DNA of 64,000 nucleotides from CADEDH01 sp965263455 (GTDB lineage: Bacteria > Actinomycetota > Acidimicrobiia > Acidimicrobiales > SZUA-35). The stretch lies in NCBI GenBank assembly GCA_965263455.1, contig CBDHHN010000004.1, positions 2,914,001-2,978,000 on the forward strand, in the 5' to 3' direction. The notes beneath the pieces were generated by a model, which was given only the letters and a program-made list of their open reading frames with translations, had not been told where the DNA came from and did not search any database. A program made the position numbers and the translations under genes. Below are positions 50,742-60,123 of this stretch, piece by piece. The stretch's first letter is position 1. Each line of letters starts with the position of its first letter.

Positions 50742-52340
50742 GTGCTCGCGCTACTGACTCAGGTGGTCGAATCGCCGCCGTTCTATCGGCCCCCCATCGA
50801 CTGGCACGCCTTCGCCCCCGAGCTGATCCTGCTCGGGTGGGGCGCGCTGGTCACCATCGTCGACCTCATCGGGTTGGAGCGCACCCGCCGGTTCATGGCG
50901 CCGTTGACCGGCGTCGGTTTCCTCTTGGCCATGATCCCCGTCCTCACCCTGTGGGACGCCGACACCACCCGGGTCCTGTTCCAGGGCCTCGTCCTCGACG
51001 GCAACGGCGATGTGGTGACCGAAACGCTGGCCAACGGCGACGAGGTCGCCGTCCGCGACGGGATCGGGGCCTACATCGTCGATGAGTACGCCCTGGTCCT
51101 GAAGGGCCTGTTCCTGCTCTCGGGCTACGTGGTGGTGCTGCTCAGCACGACGTACATGGCCGAGGGCGATTACTACGACAGCGAGTACTACCAGCTGATC
51201 GCGGCCGCCGTGCTCGGCATGTCGGTCATGGCCTCGGCCCGCGATCTGGTCACGATCTTCGTGGCCCTCGAACTGCTGTCCATCCCGGCCTATCTCATGG
51301 CCGCCTGGCGCAAGCGGGACCTCAAGTCGAACGAGGCCGGTCTCAAGTACATGCTCATGGGTGTGTTCGCCTCGGCCATCATGTTGTACGGCATGTCGTT
51401 GCTCTACGGCCTGGCCGGTGACACCCGCCTCGAGGTCATCGCCGACGCCGTCGGCCAGGGCGAGAGCCAGTCGGTGCTGACCCTGGCCATCCTGTTCACC
51501 ATCATCGGCTTCGGGTTCAAGGTCTCGGCTGTGCCGTTCCACACCTGGGCCCCGGACACCTACGAAGGGGCACCGACGCCGCTCACCGCCTTCCTGGCCG
51601 TGGCCTCGAAGGCGGCCGGGTTCGTGGCCCTGGTCACCATCGTGACCGTTGCCTTCCCCGGCCGGGCCGACGTCGTCGAGCCGTTCATCTGGATCCTGTC
51701 GGCCCTGACCCTCACCATCGGCAACCTGATCGCCCTCCGCCAGACCAACGTGGTGCGGCTCCTGGCCTACTCCGGGGTGGCCCAGGCGGGGTACATGCTG
51801 GCCCCGCTCGCCGTGTACGGGTCGGTGCCCGACTCGGCCCGGTCGGCCATCGTCACCTACCTGGTGATCTACGCCGCCATGAACCTCGGCGCCTTCGCCG
51901 TCGTCATCGCCGCCGCCCGCAAGACCCGGTCGGGCGAGATCGAGTCGTTCGGGGGCATGCTCAACTACGCCCCCGGACTCACCGCGGCCATGACCATCTT
52001 CCTGTTCTCACTGGCCGGGATTCCCCCCATGGGCGGATGGCTGGCCAAGTGGCAGGTGTTCAGCGCCCTGCTGGAGGCAGACACGGTGGCCGGGGTGGCG
52101 CTGGCCATCGTGGCCGCCGTCAACACCGTCGTGGCCGCCTTCTACTACCTGAACGTGGCCAAGTTCATGTGGTTCATGCCGGCCCCCGACGGCGACGAGT
52201 CCCGGGTTTCGATCCCGGGTTCGCTCACCGCGGCGCTGGTGATCACGGCCGTGGCCACGCTGCTGTTCGGTGTGACCGACCTCGTGGTCGACGTGAGCGA
52301 CTTCGCCAACGTCGGCGAGTCGGCTTCCGCCGGGGGCTGA
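50742..52340 (+). CDS. nuoN: NADH-quinone oxidoreductase subunit N (locus 2)
   Basis: 532 aa, GTG start. 'VTIFVALELLSIPAYLMAAW', 'KSNEAGLKYMLMGVFASAIM', 'FGFKVSAVPFHTWAPDTYEG', 'NVVRLLAYSGVAQAGYMLAP' and 'LAGIPPMGGWLAKWQVFSAL' identify NuoN. It closes the 10-gene second complex I set and is followed within about 60 bases by the MidA-type methyltransferase on the same strand. Confidence 0.94.
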   Translation: MLALLTQVVESPPFYRPPIDWHAFAPELILLGWGALVTIVDLIGLERTRRFMAPLTGVGFLLAMIPVLTLWDADTTRVLFQGLVLDGNGDVVTETLANGDEVAVRDGIGAYIVDEYALVLKGLFLLSGYVVVLLSTTYMAEGDYYDSEYYQLIAAAVLGMSVMASARDLVTIFVALELLSIPAYLMAAWRKRDLKSNEAGLKYMLMGVFASAIMLYGMSLLYGLAGDTRLEVIADAVGQGESQSVLTLAILFTIIGFGFKVSAVPFHTWAPDTYEGAPTPLTAFLAVASKAAGFVALVTIVTVAFPGRADVVEPFIWILSALTLTIGNLIALRQTNVVRLLAYSGVAQAGYMLAPLAVYGSVPDSARSAIVTYLVIYAAMNLGAFAVVIAAARKTRSGEIESFGGMLNYAPGLTAAMTIFLFSLAGIPPMGGWLAKWQVFSALLEADTVAGVALAIVAAVNTVVAAFYYLNVAKFMWFMPAPDGDESRVSIPGSLTAALVITAVATLLFGVTDLVVDVSDFANVGESASAGG

Positions 52341-52401
52341 CCTGACCGACGGCGGCCCCGAGCCGGCATCGGACCCGGCCGACGGTCCGGACCGGCCGGC
52401 C

Positions 52402-53466
52402 ATGCGGTTCGACCGCTACGTCGACCACTGCCTCTATCACCCCGAGACCGGGTTCTACACCGCCGGCCGAGGTTCGGCCGGCGGCCACCGGGGCGACTTC
52501 ATCACCAGCCCCGAGGTGGGGCCGTTGTTCGCCACCGTCGTCGCCCGCGCCATCGACGCCTGGTGGGAGGAGGCGGGCCGACCCTCGGACCTGCGCGTCA
52601 TCGACGCCGGCTCCGGGCCCGGCTCACTGGCCCGGGCGCTGGCCGCCGCCCCCGGCCCCTCGGCTCGGGCTCGCCGGGTCGAGGGCTTCGACCGGGCCAC
52701 CGTCGAGCCTCGATCCGTGTCGGGCCCCGACCTCGGGCCCGATCCGGCGTCCGATCTCGACCCGGACTCCGACCTCGGGCCCGATCCGGCGTCCGGCCTG
52801 GTCGAGCGGCTCGACGGGGCGGTGGTGGTGGCCAACGAACTGCTCGACAACCTGGCCTTCCGGGTGGTGGAGCGGACCACCGACGGCTGGGCCGAGGTCT
52901 ACGTGACCGGCCTGGGGCCGATGGCGGCTCGGGGTGGGGCCGAGCCCGACCCGCTCCCGGCGCCGGGCGAGGTCCTGGGTCCCGTGGTCGACGGGTTGCC
53001 GTCGGCGGTGGCCGAACTCGACGTCGCCCCCGGAACCCGGGTCCCGGTCGTGGATCAAGCCCACCGATGGGTGTCCCGGATCGTGGAGGCCGGCGCCCGA
53101 CTCCTGGTCTTCGACTACGGCACCGCGACCACGGCCGAGCTGGCGAGCAGGGGCGGTTGGCTGCGGACCTACCGCCATCATGAGCGGGGCCACGACCCCT
53201 ACCGGGAGCCGGGGGCGTGGGACATCACCACCGACGTGCCTTTCGACCAGCTCCCGGCCCCCGACCACCTGACCACCCAGGCCCGGTTTCTCACCGACTG
53301 GGGTATCGAGCAACTGGTGGAGGAGGGGAGGGCCCACTGGCGGGCCAAGGCGGCCCGTCCCGATCTGGCCGCCATGGCCATGCGAAGCCGGATATCCGAG
53401 GCCGAGGCCCTGCTCGACGAGGGCGGACTGGGCTCGTGGCTGGTGGCCCAGTGGCGACCCCGCTGA
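52402..53466 (+). CDS. MidA/NDUFAF7-family SAM methyltransferase
   Basis: 354 aa from ATG 52402. The family N-terminus ('MRFDRYVDHCLYHPETGFYT') begins almost at the start, so a few upstream codons may also be translated; no ATG or GTG is available there. SAM-binding 'RVIDAGSGPGSLARALAAAP', 'GDFITSPEVGPLFATVVARA', 'VVVANELLDNLAFRVVERT' and a C-terminal 'GHDPYREPGAWDITTDVPFD' with 'TQARFLTDWGIEQLV' are the DUF185/MidA blocks. In humans NDUFAF7 dimethylates an Arg of NDUFS2, the NuoD orthologue, during complex I assembly. The gene directly follows the second nuo set, so a role in modifying or assembling that complex is a strong inference. A DNA repeat inserts two Pro-Asp-Leu-Gly units. Confidence 0.88.
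   Translation: MRFDRYVDHCLYHPETGFYTAGRGSAGGHRGDFITSPEVGPLFATVVARAIDAWWEEAGRPSDLRVIDAGSGPGSLARALAAAPGPSARARRVEGFDRATVEPRSVSGPDLGPDPASDLDPDSDLGPDPASGLVERLDGAVVVANELLDNLAFRVVERTTDGWAEVYVTGLGPMAARGGAEPDPLPAPGEVLGPVVDGLPSAVAELDVAPGTRVPVVDQAHRWVSRIVEAGARLLVFDYGTATTAELASRGGWLRTYRHHERGHDPYREPGAWDITTDVPFDQLPAPDHLTTQARFLTDWGIEQLVEEGRAHWRAKAARPDLAAMAMRSRISEAEALLDEGGLGSWLVAQWRPR
52727..52794 (+). repeat. 26-bp direct repeat within midA-like gene
   Basis: The same 26 bases occur at 52727-52752 and 52769-52794 (42-base period), encoding 'PDLGPDPAS' twice with a related Asp-rich spacer. The insertion lies just after the SAM-binding region and before 'VERLDGAVVVANELLDN', where homologues have a continuous strand-loop. 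It is likely a recent in-frame expansion. Confidence 0.75.
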
Positions 53467-53498
53467 GCCTGGCTGGCGGGCGAACCGTCCGGATCCGG

Positions 53499-53504
53499 TA
53501 GGTT
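53499..53504 (+). promoter_or_regulatory. -10 box of the TetR gene, leaderless start
   Basis: TAGGTT ends 6 bases before the GTG start at 53511, and there is no Shine-Dalgarno between them. This is the spacing expected for a leaderless transcript. The -35 is not recognisable. Confidence 0.4.
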
Positions 53505-53510
53505 TCTGGG

Positions 53511-54143
53511 GTGCCTGCACCAGACCGAGGCGGCCTGAGCCGAGAGGTGATCGCCGACGCCGCGTTGGCGTTGACCGATGACGGCGGCCTCGGCGCGCTC
53601 TCGATGCGCAAGCTCGGGGCGGCTCTCGGGGTCGAGGCGATGTCGATCTACCACTACGTGGAGAACAAGGAAGACCTGCTCGACGCCGTCCTCGACCGGC
53701 TCTACGGCCGGATCGAGTTGCCGTGGGATCTGCCCGATCGCGACTGGGAACAGGCTGTTCGGGGTGGGCTCCTGGCCTTCCATCGGGTTCTCGTCGACCA
53801 TCCGGCCGCCCTCCAGCTCTTCGCCAGCCGGCCCGTGCCGAGCGAGGAGGCCTGCTCGGTTCTGGTGTGGGGCCACAACCGGTTCCGGGCCGTCGGGCTC
53901 GACGAGGACGACGCCATGGACGCCTTCCACACTGCGGTGTCGTTCATCCTGGGTCACATGGCCCGTGAGGTCGGCGTCAACCGCCACGATCGGCAGGCCG
54001 ACCCTGGTTGGTGGGACGACGTCGAGGATCCCGGTGTGGCCCGGTTCCTGGGCCACACCGCCAGCTGCGATCATCAGGCCACCCTCCGAGCCGGGATCGA
54101 CACCGTGATCGCCGGGCTGCGGACCCACTACGACCTGCCCTGA
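53511..54143 (+). CDS. TetR-family transcriptional regulator
   Basis: 210 aa, GTG start. The N-terminal HTH is canonical: 'VIADAALALTDDGGLGALSM', 'RKLGAALGVEAMSIYHYVEN' and 'KEDLLDAVLDRLY'. The C-terminal ligand domain resembles the TetR_C class C group ('LLAFHRVLVDHPAALQLFAS', 'AFHTAVSFILGHMAREVGVN'). The ligand is unknown. It lies upstream of acs on the same strand with its own likely promoter; it might regulate acs or itself, but no operator palindrome stands out. Confidence 0.85.
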   Translation: MPAPDRGGLSREVIADAALALTDDGGLGALSMRKLGAALGVEAMSIYHYVENKEDLLDAVLDRLYGRIELPWDLPDRDWEQAVRGGLLAFHRVLVDHPAALQLFASRPVPSEEACSVLVWGHNRFRAVGLDEDDAMDAFHTAVSFILGHMAREVGVNRHDRQADPGWWDDVEDPGVARFLGHTASCDHQATLRAGIDTVIAGLRTHYDLP

Positions 54144-54238
54144 CCGGTCCGGAAGCGGCCCGGCACCGACACCCGGCCGGTTCGGGGTGGCTGCCACCCC
54201 CAGCCCGGTCCCCGGTCGCCCGCCGGGGCCGGGGGCAC

Positions 54239-54244
54239 TAGGCT
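54239..54244 (+). promoter_or_regulatory. Putative -10 box of acs
   Basis: TAGGCT, the common actinobacterial -10 form, lies 97 bases before the acs ATG. The -35 region is GC-rich and indistinct. The implied 5' leader of about 90 bases holds no obvious hairpin switch. Confidence 0.4.
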
Positions 54245-54340
54245 CCGATCGCTGCGCCGCGGTGCGGGGCGGCCCCTCGGGCCGTCACCGAGCGCGGCCA
54301 CGGCTGTACCAGCGATCGGTGTTCGGAAGGGACAGGGAGC

Positions 54341-56295
<1,955 letters not shown>

Positions 56296-56296
<1 letters not shown>

Positions 56297-56312
56297 GCCC
56301 GGCCGTCGGGCT
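56296..56312 (+). terminator. Hairpin after acs
   Basis: AGCCCG-GCCGT-CGGGCT forms a 6-bp stem at the acs stop, followed by CTCCC. It probably ends the acs transcript. Confidence 0.5.
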
Positions 56313-56361
56313 CTCCCGGTCGTCGGGGTCGGCTGATCCGGCCGGCCCCGGGACGCGGGGA

Positions 56362-56367
56362 TACGAT
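56362..56367 (+). promoter_or_regulatory. Putative -10 box of htpX
   Basis: TACGAT lies 40 bases before the htpX ATG and fits TANNNT; a -35 is not clear. A short leader with GTTGAGGATGTC before the ATG contains the ribosome binding site. Confidence 0.4.
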
Positions 56368-56407
56368 CGGCGGGAACCATCCGCCCCCGTCTCTCGTTGA
56401 GGATGTC

Positions 56408-57259
56408 ATGGTCAACGGATTGAAGACCGCAGTCCTCCTGGCCGGTTTGGCCGGGATCATCATGTTCGGTGGTGCCCAGTTCGGCACCGGTGGCCTCACC
56501 ATCGCCTTCCTGTTGTCGTTGGCGATGATCGGAGGCTCGTACTGGTTCAGCGACCGGCTGGCCATCCGATCGGCCCGGGCCGTCGAGATCGACCCGGTCC
56601 GGATGCCCGAGTACCACGCCATCATGGTCGAGCTGACCCGGGTGGCGAACATGCCAATGCCCCGGCTCTACGTATCGCCCGAGCAGCAGCCCAACGCCTT
56701 CGCCACCGGCCGAGGGCCCAACCATGCCGCAGTGTGTGTCACCGAGGGTCTGCTTCGGGCGCTGACGTGGGACGAGATCCGCGGGGTGTTGGCCCATGAG
56801 CTGGCCCACATCAAGAACCGGGACATCCTGATCGGGTCGGTGGCGGCCACCATCGCCACCGCCATCAGCTTCCTGGCCCAGTTCGCCTACTTCGCCCAGA
56901 TCTTCGGCGGCGGACGGGATGACGACGAGGGCGGCAACCCGTTCGTGCTGCTGATCTTCGCCATCGTGGCCCCGATCGCAGCTGGGATCCTGCAGATGGC
57001 CATCAGCCGCAGCCGGGAGTACCAGGCGGACCGCACCGCGGCCCAGCTCATCAACGACGGTGAGCCGCTGGCCCGGGCTCTGGAGAAGCTGCACGGGTAC
57101 TCGCAGCGGATCCCGTCGGAGGTGTCCCAGACGCAGGCCAGCCACTACATCATCAACCCGCTGGCCGGTCGCCGGGCCAACTTCTCCAACCTGTTCTCGA
57201 CCCACCCTCAGGCCGAGGACCGGATCCGGCGCCTCCGGGCCCGGGAGTGGGCCCAGTAG
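56408..57259 (+). CDS. htpX: HtpX-type membrane metalloprotease (M48)
   Basis: 283 aa, ATG start. Helices at residues 5-40, then 'RMPEYHAIMVELTRVANMPM', 'PQQPNAFATGRGP'-like substrate-loop sequence, the zinc site 'VLAHELAHIKNRDILIGSVA' and two more helices. The third zinc ligand is the Glu in 'SRSREYQADRTAAQLI'. 'FSTHPQAEDRIRRLRA' is the typical C-terminus. HtpX degrades misfolded membrane proteins on the cytoplasmic side. The gene is monocistronic, with a strong bidirectional hairpin behind it. Confidence 0.93.
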   Translation: MVNGLKTAVLLAGLAGIIMFGGAQFGTGGLTIAFLLSLAMIGGSYWFSDRLAIRSARAVEIDPVRMPEYHAIMVELTRVANMPMPRLYVSPEQQPNAFATGRGPNHAAVCVTEGLLRALTWDEIRGVLAHELAHIKNRDILIGSVAATIATAISFLAQFAYFAQIFGGGRDDDEGGNPFVLLIFAIVAPIAAGILQMAISRSREYQADRTAAQLINDGEPLARALEKLHGYSQRIPSEVSQTQASHYIINPLAGRRANFSNLFSTHPQAEDRIRRLRAREWAQ

Positions 57260-57282
57260 CACGCCCGAGCCCGGGACGCGAG

Positions 57283-57308
57283 CGAACCCAGCCCTGGGGC
57301 TGGGTTCG
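57283..57308. terminator. Bidirectional terminator between htpX and tRNA-Tyr
   Basis: CGAACCCAGCC-CTGG-GGCTGGGTTCG is a perfect 11-bp stem between the convergent htpX and tRNA-Tyr genes. It directly abuts the 3' end of the tRNA and can serve both directions. Confidence 0.7.
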
Positions 57309-57310
57309 TG

Positions 57311-57392
57311 TGGGCCGGGTAGGATTCGAACCTACGTAGGCGAAGCCGGCGGATTTACAGTCCGCTCCCTTTGGCCACTCGGGCACCGACCC
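57311..57392 (-). tRNA. tRNA-Tyr (GTA)
   Basis: 82 nt on the minus strand. The acceptor stem GGGTCGG pairs with CCGGCCC (one T-G wobble), with discriminator A. The anticodon stem GCGGA/TCCGC encloses loop CTGTAAA with anticodon GTA. A long class II variable arm and the T-arm GTAGG-TTCGAAT-CCTAC are present. CCA is not encoded. The class II arm and GTA anticodon make tRNA-Tyr secure. Confidence 0.93.
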
Positions 57393-57469
57393 TCGGTTGA
57401 TAGAGGGTATCGCCTTCCTGGGCGGGCCGGACCGGGTTTGTGCCGCTGGTTGGACCTGAAGGGCCGGGC

Positions 57470-57964
57470 TCAGTCGCGGAAGTTCTCGAACTGGAGGGGG
57501 ACCTCGAAGTCCAGCTCCCGAAGGGATGCGATGACGGTCTGGAGGTCGTCGCGCTTCTTGCCCGTCACTCGGACCTGGTCGCCCTGGGTCTGGGACTGGA
57601 CGCCCTTCAGCTTCATGCCCTTTATGTGGGTGTTGATCTTCTTGGCCCCGTCCGAGCTGATGCCGGCCTTGAGGGAGGCGGTGAGGCGGGCCCGGCCGCC
57701 GGCGGCGTCGGCGATGTCGCCGAACTCGACCGACTTGAGCGAGATCTTGCGCTTCACCAGCTTCTCTTCGAACACCTGGCGGAAGGCGCCGACCCGGTCG
57801 TTGCTGGACGACTCCAGGGTGATCGACATCGCCTTCTGATCGAGGGTGATGGTGGATCCGGTGTCCTTGAAGTCGTAGCGGGTCGTCACCTCGCGGTTGG
57901 CCTGATCCACGGCGTTGGTGATTTCCTGCATGTCGATTTCGGAAACGACGTCGAAGCTGGGCAT
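57470..57964 (-). CDS. YajQ-family nucleotide-binding protein (UPF0234)
   Basis: 164 aa, ATG start. 'MPSFDVVSEIDMQEITNAVD', 'TTRYDFKDTGSTITL' and 'VQSQTQGDQVRVTGKKRDDL' followed by 'QTVIASLREL' and the end 'VPLQFENFRD' are the YajQ signature, two ferredoxin-like (RRM-like) domains. Homologues bind nucleic acid or, in Xanthomonas, cyclic di-GMP as a transcription cofactor; the role in actinobacteria is open. It lies 9 bases after the GNAT gene's stop and may share its transcript. Confidence 0.92.
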   Translation of the reverse strand: MPSFDVVSEIDMQEITNAVDQANREVTTRYDFKDTGSTITLDQKAMSITLESSSNDRVGAFRQVFEEKLVKRKISLKSVEFGDIADAAGGRARLTASLKAGISSDGAKKINTHIKGMKLKGVQSQTQGDQVRVTGKKRDDLQTVIASLRELDFEVPLQFENFRD

Positions 57965-57973
57965 GGTCCAACC

Positions 57974-58534
57974 CTAGCTGGGCGGCGGCGGGCTCTCGCC
58001 GGGAGGCGGCCCGGGCCGGGGCTGGGTCGTCGAGCCATGGGTCGAGGGTTCCAGCAGCCGTTGGAGGAGGGCCACGTCGTGCCACCGGCCGAACTTGCGG
58101 CCTACCTGGCGCTCGATGCCCACGAGTTCGAACCCGTGGCGCTGGTGGAGGTGGACGCTGGCCTCCTGGGGGCCGACGATCCGGGCGAACACGGCGTGGA
58201 ACCCGTGGTCGGCGGCCACGTCCAGCAGCCCGGCGAGGAGGGTCGAGCCCACTCCGGCGCCGACATGGGCCCGGTCGACGTAGACCGAGTCCTCGACCGA
58301 GGTCCGGTACCCGGGGCGGTCTCGATAGAAGCTGAGGGAACCGAAACCGACGACATCGCCGTCTTGCTCGGCCACCAGCACCGCCAGGCCGCCCGAGCGT
58401 TGGGCCAGGTAGCTGCGCTGCTCGGCCAGAGTCCGGGGCACGAGGTCCAGGGTCACGGTGCTCTCGGTGACCTCGCGGTTGTAGATCCGACAGATCGGCT
58501 CGGCGTCGGCGATGGTGGCCGGTCGCACCTTCAT
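57974..58534 (-). CDS. GNAT N-acetyltransferase (phosphinothricin-acetyltransferase-like)
   Basis: 186 aa, ATG start. 'VRPATIADAEPICRIYNREV' opens the fold. 'DVVGFGSLSFYRDRPGYR', the CoA pyrophosphate loop in 'VDRAHVGAGVGSTLLAGLLD' and 'ASVHLHQRHGFELVGIERQV' with 'GRKFGRWHDVALLQRLL' match the PAT/Bar subgroup of GNATs. The end is a Pro-rich tail ('GPPPGESPPPPS'). These enzymes acetylate small amino compounds such as methionine sulfoximine or phosphinothricin; the native substrate is unknown. Confidence 0.85.
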   Translation of the reverse strand: MKVRPATIADAEPICRIYNREVTESTVTLDLVPRTLAEQRSYLAQRSGGLAVLVAEQDGDVVGFGSLSFYRDRPGYRTSVEDSVYVDRAHVGAGVGSTLLAGLLDVAADHGFHAVFARIVGPQEASVHLHQRHGFELVGIERQVGRKFGRWHDVALLQRLLEPSTHGSTTQPRPGPPPGESPPPPS

Positions 58535-58603
58535 CGGGCAGACCCTACCGCTGGCCGTCCCGGCCGGCCTCTCTGATTCACCGACGGAATCTGTCGAAAC
58601 TGG

Positions 58604-58632
58604 TTGGGGGGTTCTGCTGGCCGTGGCAGACT
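58604..58632 (+). promoter_or_regulatory. Possible promoter of tRNA-Thr
   Basis: TTGGGG, 17 bases, CAGACT lies about 47 bases before the tRNA. Both boxes are imperfect, so this is a weak call. Confidence 0.25.
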
Positions 58633-58678
58633 TCCAGGTGCCCCACGGGGCACCATCCGCCCCTCTCGTGGGCGACCA

Positions 58679-58754
58679 GCCTCCTTAGCTCAGTCGGCAG
58701 AGCGTTTCCATGGTAAGGAAAAGGTCGAGAGTTCGATTCTCTCAGGAGGCTCCA
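58679..58754 (+). tRNA. tRNA-Thr (GGT)
   Basis: 73 nt plus an encoded CCA (58752-58754). The acceptor GCCTCCT pairs with AGGAGGC, discriminator T. The D-arm contains AGCTCAGTCGGCAGAGC, the anticodon stem TTTCC/GGAAA encloses ATGGTAA with anticodon GGT, and the T-arm is GAGAG-TTCGATT-CTCTC. It marks the left edge of a lower-GC island whose genes look transferred, and tRNA 3' ends are common integration targets for tyrosine recombinases. Confidence 0.93.
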
Positions 58755-58757
58755 CCC

Positions 58758-58782
58758 AAACCCCGCTCCAGCAGTGGGGTTT
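58758..58782 (+). terminator. Hairpin after tRNA-Thr
   Basis: AAACCCC and GGGGTTT flank an 11-base loop immediately after the tRNA CCA. A T-containing tail (CGTCGTTT) follows. It is a likely terminator of the tRNA transcript. Confidence 0.6.
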
Positions 58783-58822
58783 CGTCGTTTCGAGCGATCG
58801 GTAGCAGCCCTGTCACCACCCC

Positions 58823-58846
58823 TGGGACCCTAAGTTGGGACCCTAG
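58823..58846. repeat. Short direct repeat TGGGACCCTA beside tRNA-Thr
   Basis: TGGGACCCTA occurs at 58823-58832 and again at 58837-58846, a 14-base period, 70-90 bases after the tRNA and just before the island genes. It could be recombinase arm-type binding sites or chance. No third copy was seen near the recombinase fragment at 61759-62304. Confidence 0.5.
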
Positions 58847-58888
58847 ATGCGCTCATGTTGGTGCCCGCAGGAATCTTCACTCCCGCGA

Positions 58889-59989
58889 TCAGTCGTGTGC
58901 AGGCCAGCGAAAGTTCTGCCGGAGTCGATCTAGCGTCACTTGGTCTCGAAGTTTGGTGACCGTGTTCTGATTCGCATACATGTCCCTCTCCCAGACGGCT
59001 TCGGTCCGGGGGCGGGCGTCGGTCCAACGGACGGCTACCACATGCTCGGCCTGAGAACGGTCTGGATCGTCCAGCGCTCGACCGGCGTCCGTTGCCTGGA
59101 GCTTGAGTTCCAACACGGGGATCACTCGTCCGTTCACCTCGACTGTCGCTTCATCAATCCGCCTGGCGGTGTCGACGACCTCGCCGACGGCGACGTAGCC
59201 GGCCCCGGGCACTATGCACGCAACGACGTGCCCTGGCTCAAGGTTCTTCAAAGTCCTTACGTACCAATCTCCGCCACCCGCGCTGACGTACCCGTACCGC
59301 CGTCCGTCTTCCCACGCACGTGAGCTTCCGTTGTCGCCGAAGTTCACCGCCCAGGTACGCCCATCCCACGGAGATTGTGGCTTGTCGCTTCTGCTTCGCT
59401 GCCTGACTTCTCGCTCGTTCGGCTCACGAAGCCAGGTCCGGACCAGGTACTCACTGCCACCGTCAGTGAAGCAGCCAAACAGAGCAGCGTTGATGGGAAC
59501 AGCCCACTCGTCGTTGAGGTAGTCGACAATCCGCTCGGTCGAGTTGTCCAGTTCGGAGGCCACGATGATCAGCCGGTGTGCCCCGTCAGGATCCTCCAGC
59601 CGCCGGGCGGGGAACCGATCGGAGAAGGCATCGTCAAGTGAGCTCGTCTCGCCGTGTCGGTACTCGGACCAGATGTCACGCAAGTCGTCCAGGCCGAGCC
59701 GTCGTGCCCAGGATGCGTAGTCGAGGGCCTGGGCGACCACATCGCGTGGAGTCCGCTCTCGTTTGAGCTCAACCAGGACGATCTCACTTGCAGAGTTCAG
59801 GCCGAGTAGGTCAATGGCACCCGAATGCTTGGTCATGACTTGCCGTCCGACGATTAGAAGATCGTCGTCGATGATGGCCGGATCTGCCTCGACGGCGTCT
59901 TCGATCCGGCGTTCTAGATCCAGGCCACCGATCCCCAATCGCTGGGGACCATCATCTGAGAGCCGCCACACAGCTCGTTCGACTGGCAA
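58889..59989 (-). CDS. PD-(D/E)XK nuclease with PUA/EVE-like domain
   Basis: 366 aa from TTG 59989, chosen because GAGGAGAGG lies just before it; a TTG six codons upstream would place that element inside the gene. Residues about 25-110 resemble the NucS/DUF91-type nuclease: 'LERRIEDAVEADPAIIDDDL', 'HSGAIDLLGLNSASEIVLVE' and 'LKRERTPRDVVAQALDYASW', giving the Asp...Glu-x-Lys active site. Residues about 220-290 ('WAVNFGDNGSSRAWEDGRRY', 'GYVSAGGGDWYVRTLKNLEP', 'GYVAVGEVVDTARR') resemble PUA/EVE-like folds that read modified bases or RNA. It is divergent from the SRA-nuclease gene. Likely a restriction or repair nuclease; the target is not known. GC is lower than in the core genome. Confidence 0.65.
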   Translation of the reverse strand: MPVERAVWRLSDDGPQRLGIGGLDLERRIEDAVEADPAIIDDDLLIVGRQVMTKHSGAIDLLGLNSASEIVLVELKRERTPRDVVAQALDYASWARRLGLDDLRDIWSEYRHGETSSLDDAFSDRFPARRLEDPDGAHRLIIVASELDNSTERIVDYLNDEWAVPINAALFGCFTDGGSEYLVRTWLREPNEREVRQRSRSDKPQSPWDGRTWAVNFGDNGSSRAWEDGRRYGYVSAGGGDWYVRTLKNLEPGHVVACIVPGAGYVAVGEVVDTARRIDEATVEVNGRVIPVLELKLQATDAGRALDDPDRSQAEHVVAVRWTDARPRTEAVWERDMYANQNTVTKLRDQVTLDRLRQNFRWPAHD

Positions 59990-60123
59990 TCGTCCCTCTC
60001 CTCTCAAGATCGGCAGGTCGAGGCTAGTGGCAGAGTTGGCGCCGATCCCCCGCCCCAGTGCACCCGGCGTGTGGCGCTGCCCACCATGTGTGGTGGCTCA
60101 ACGCGTAGGTACGTCGCCGCTTG

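Noticed and set aside
52342..52401. CTG start for the MidA-like gene
   Set aside because: Would add 20 Asp/Pro-rich residues not seen in the family and CTG starts are rare; ATG 52402 kept.
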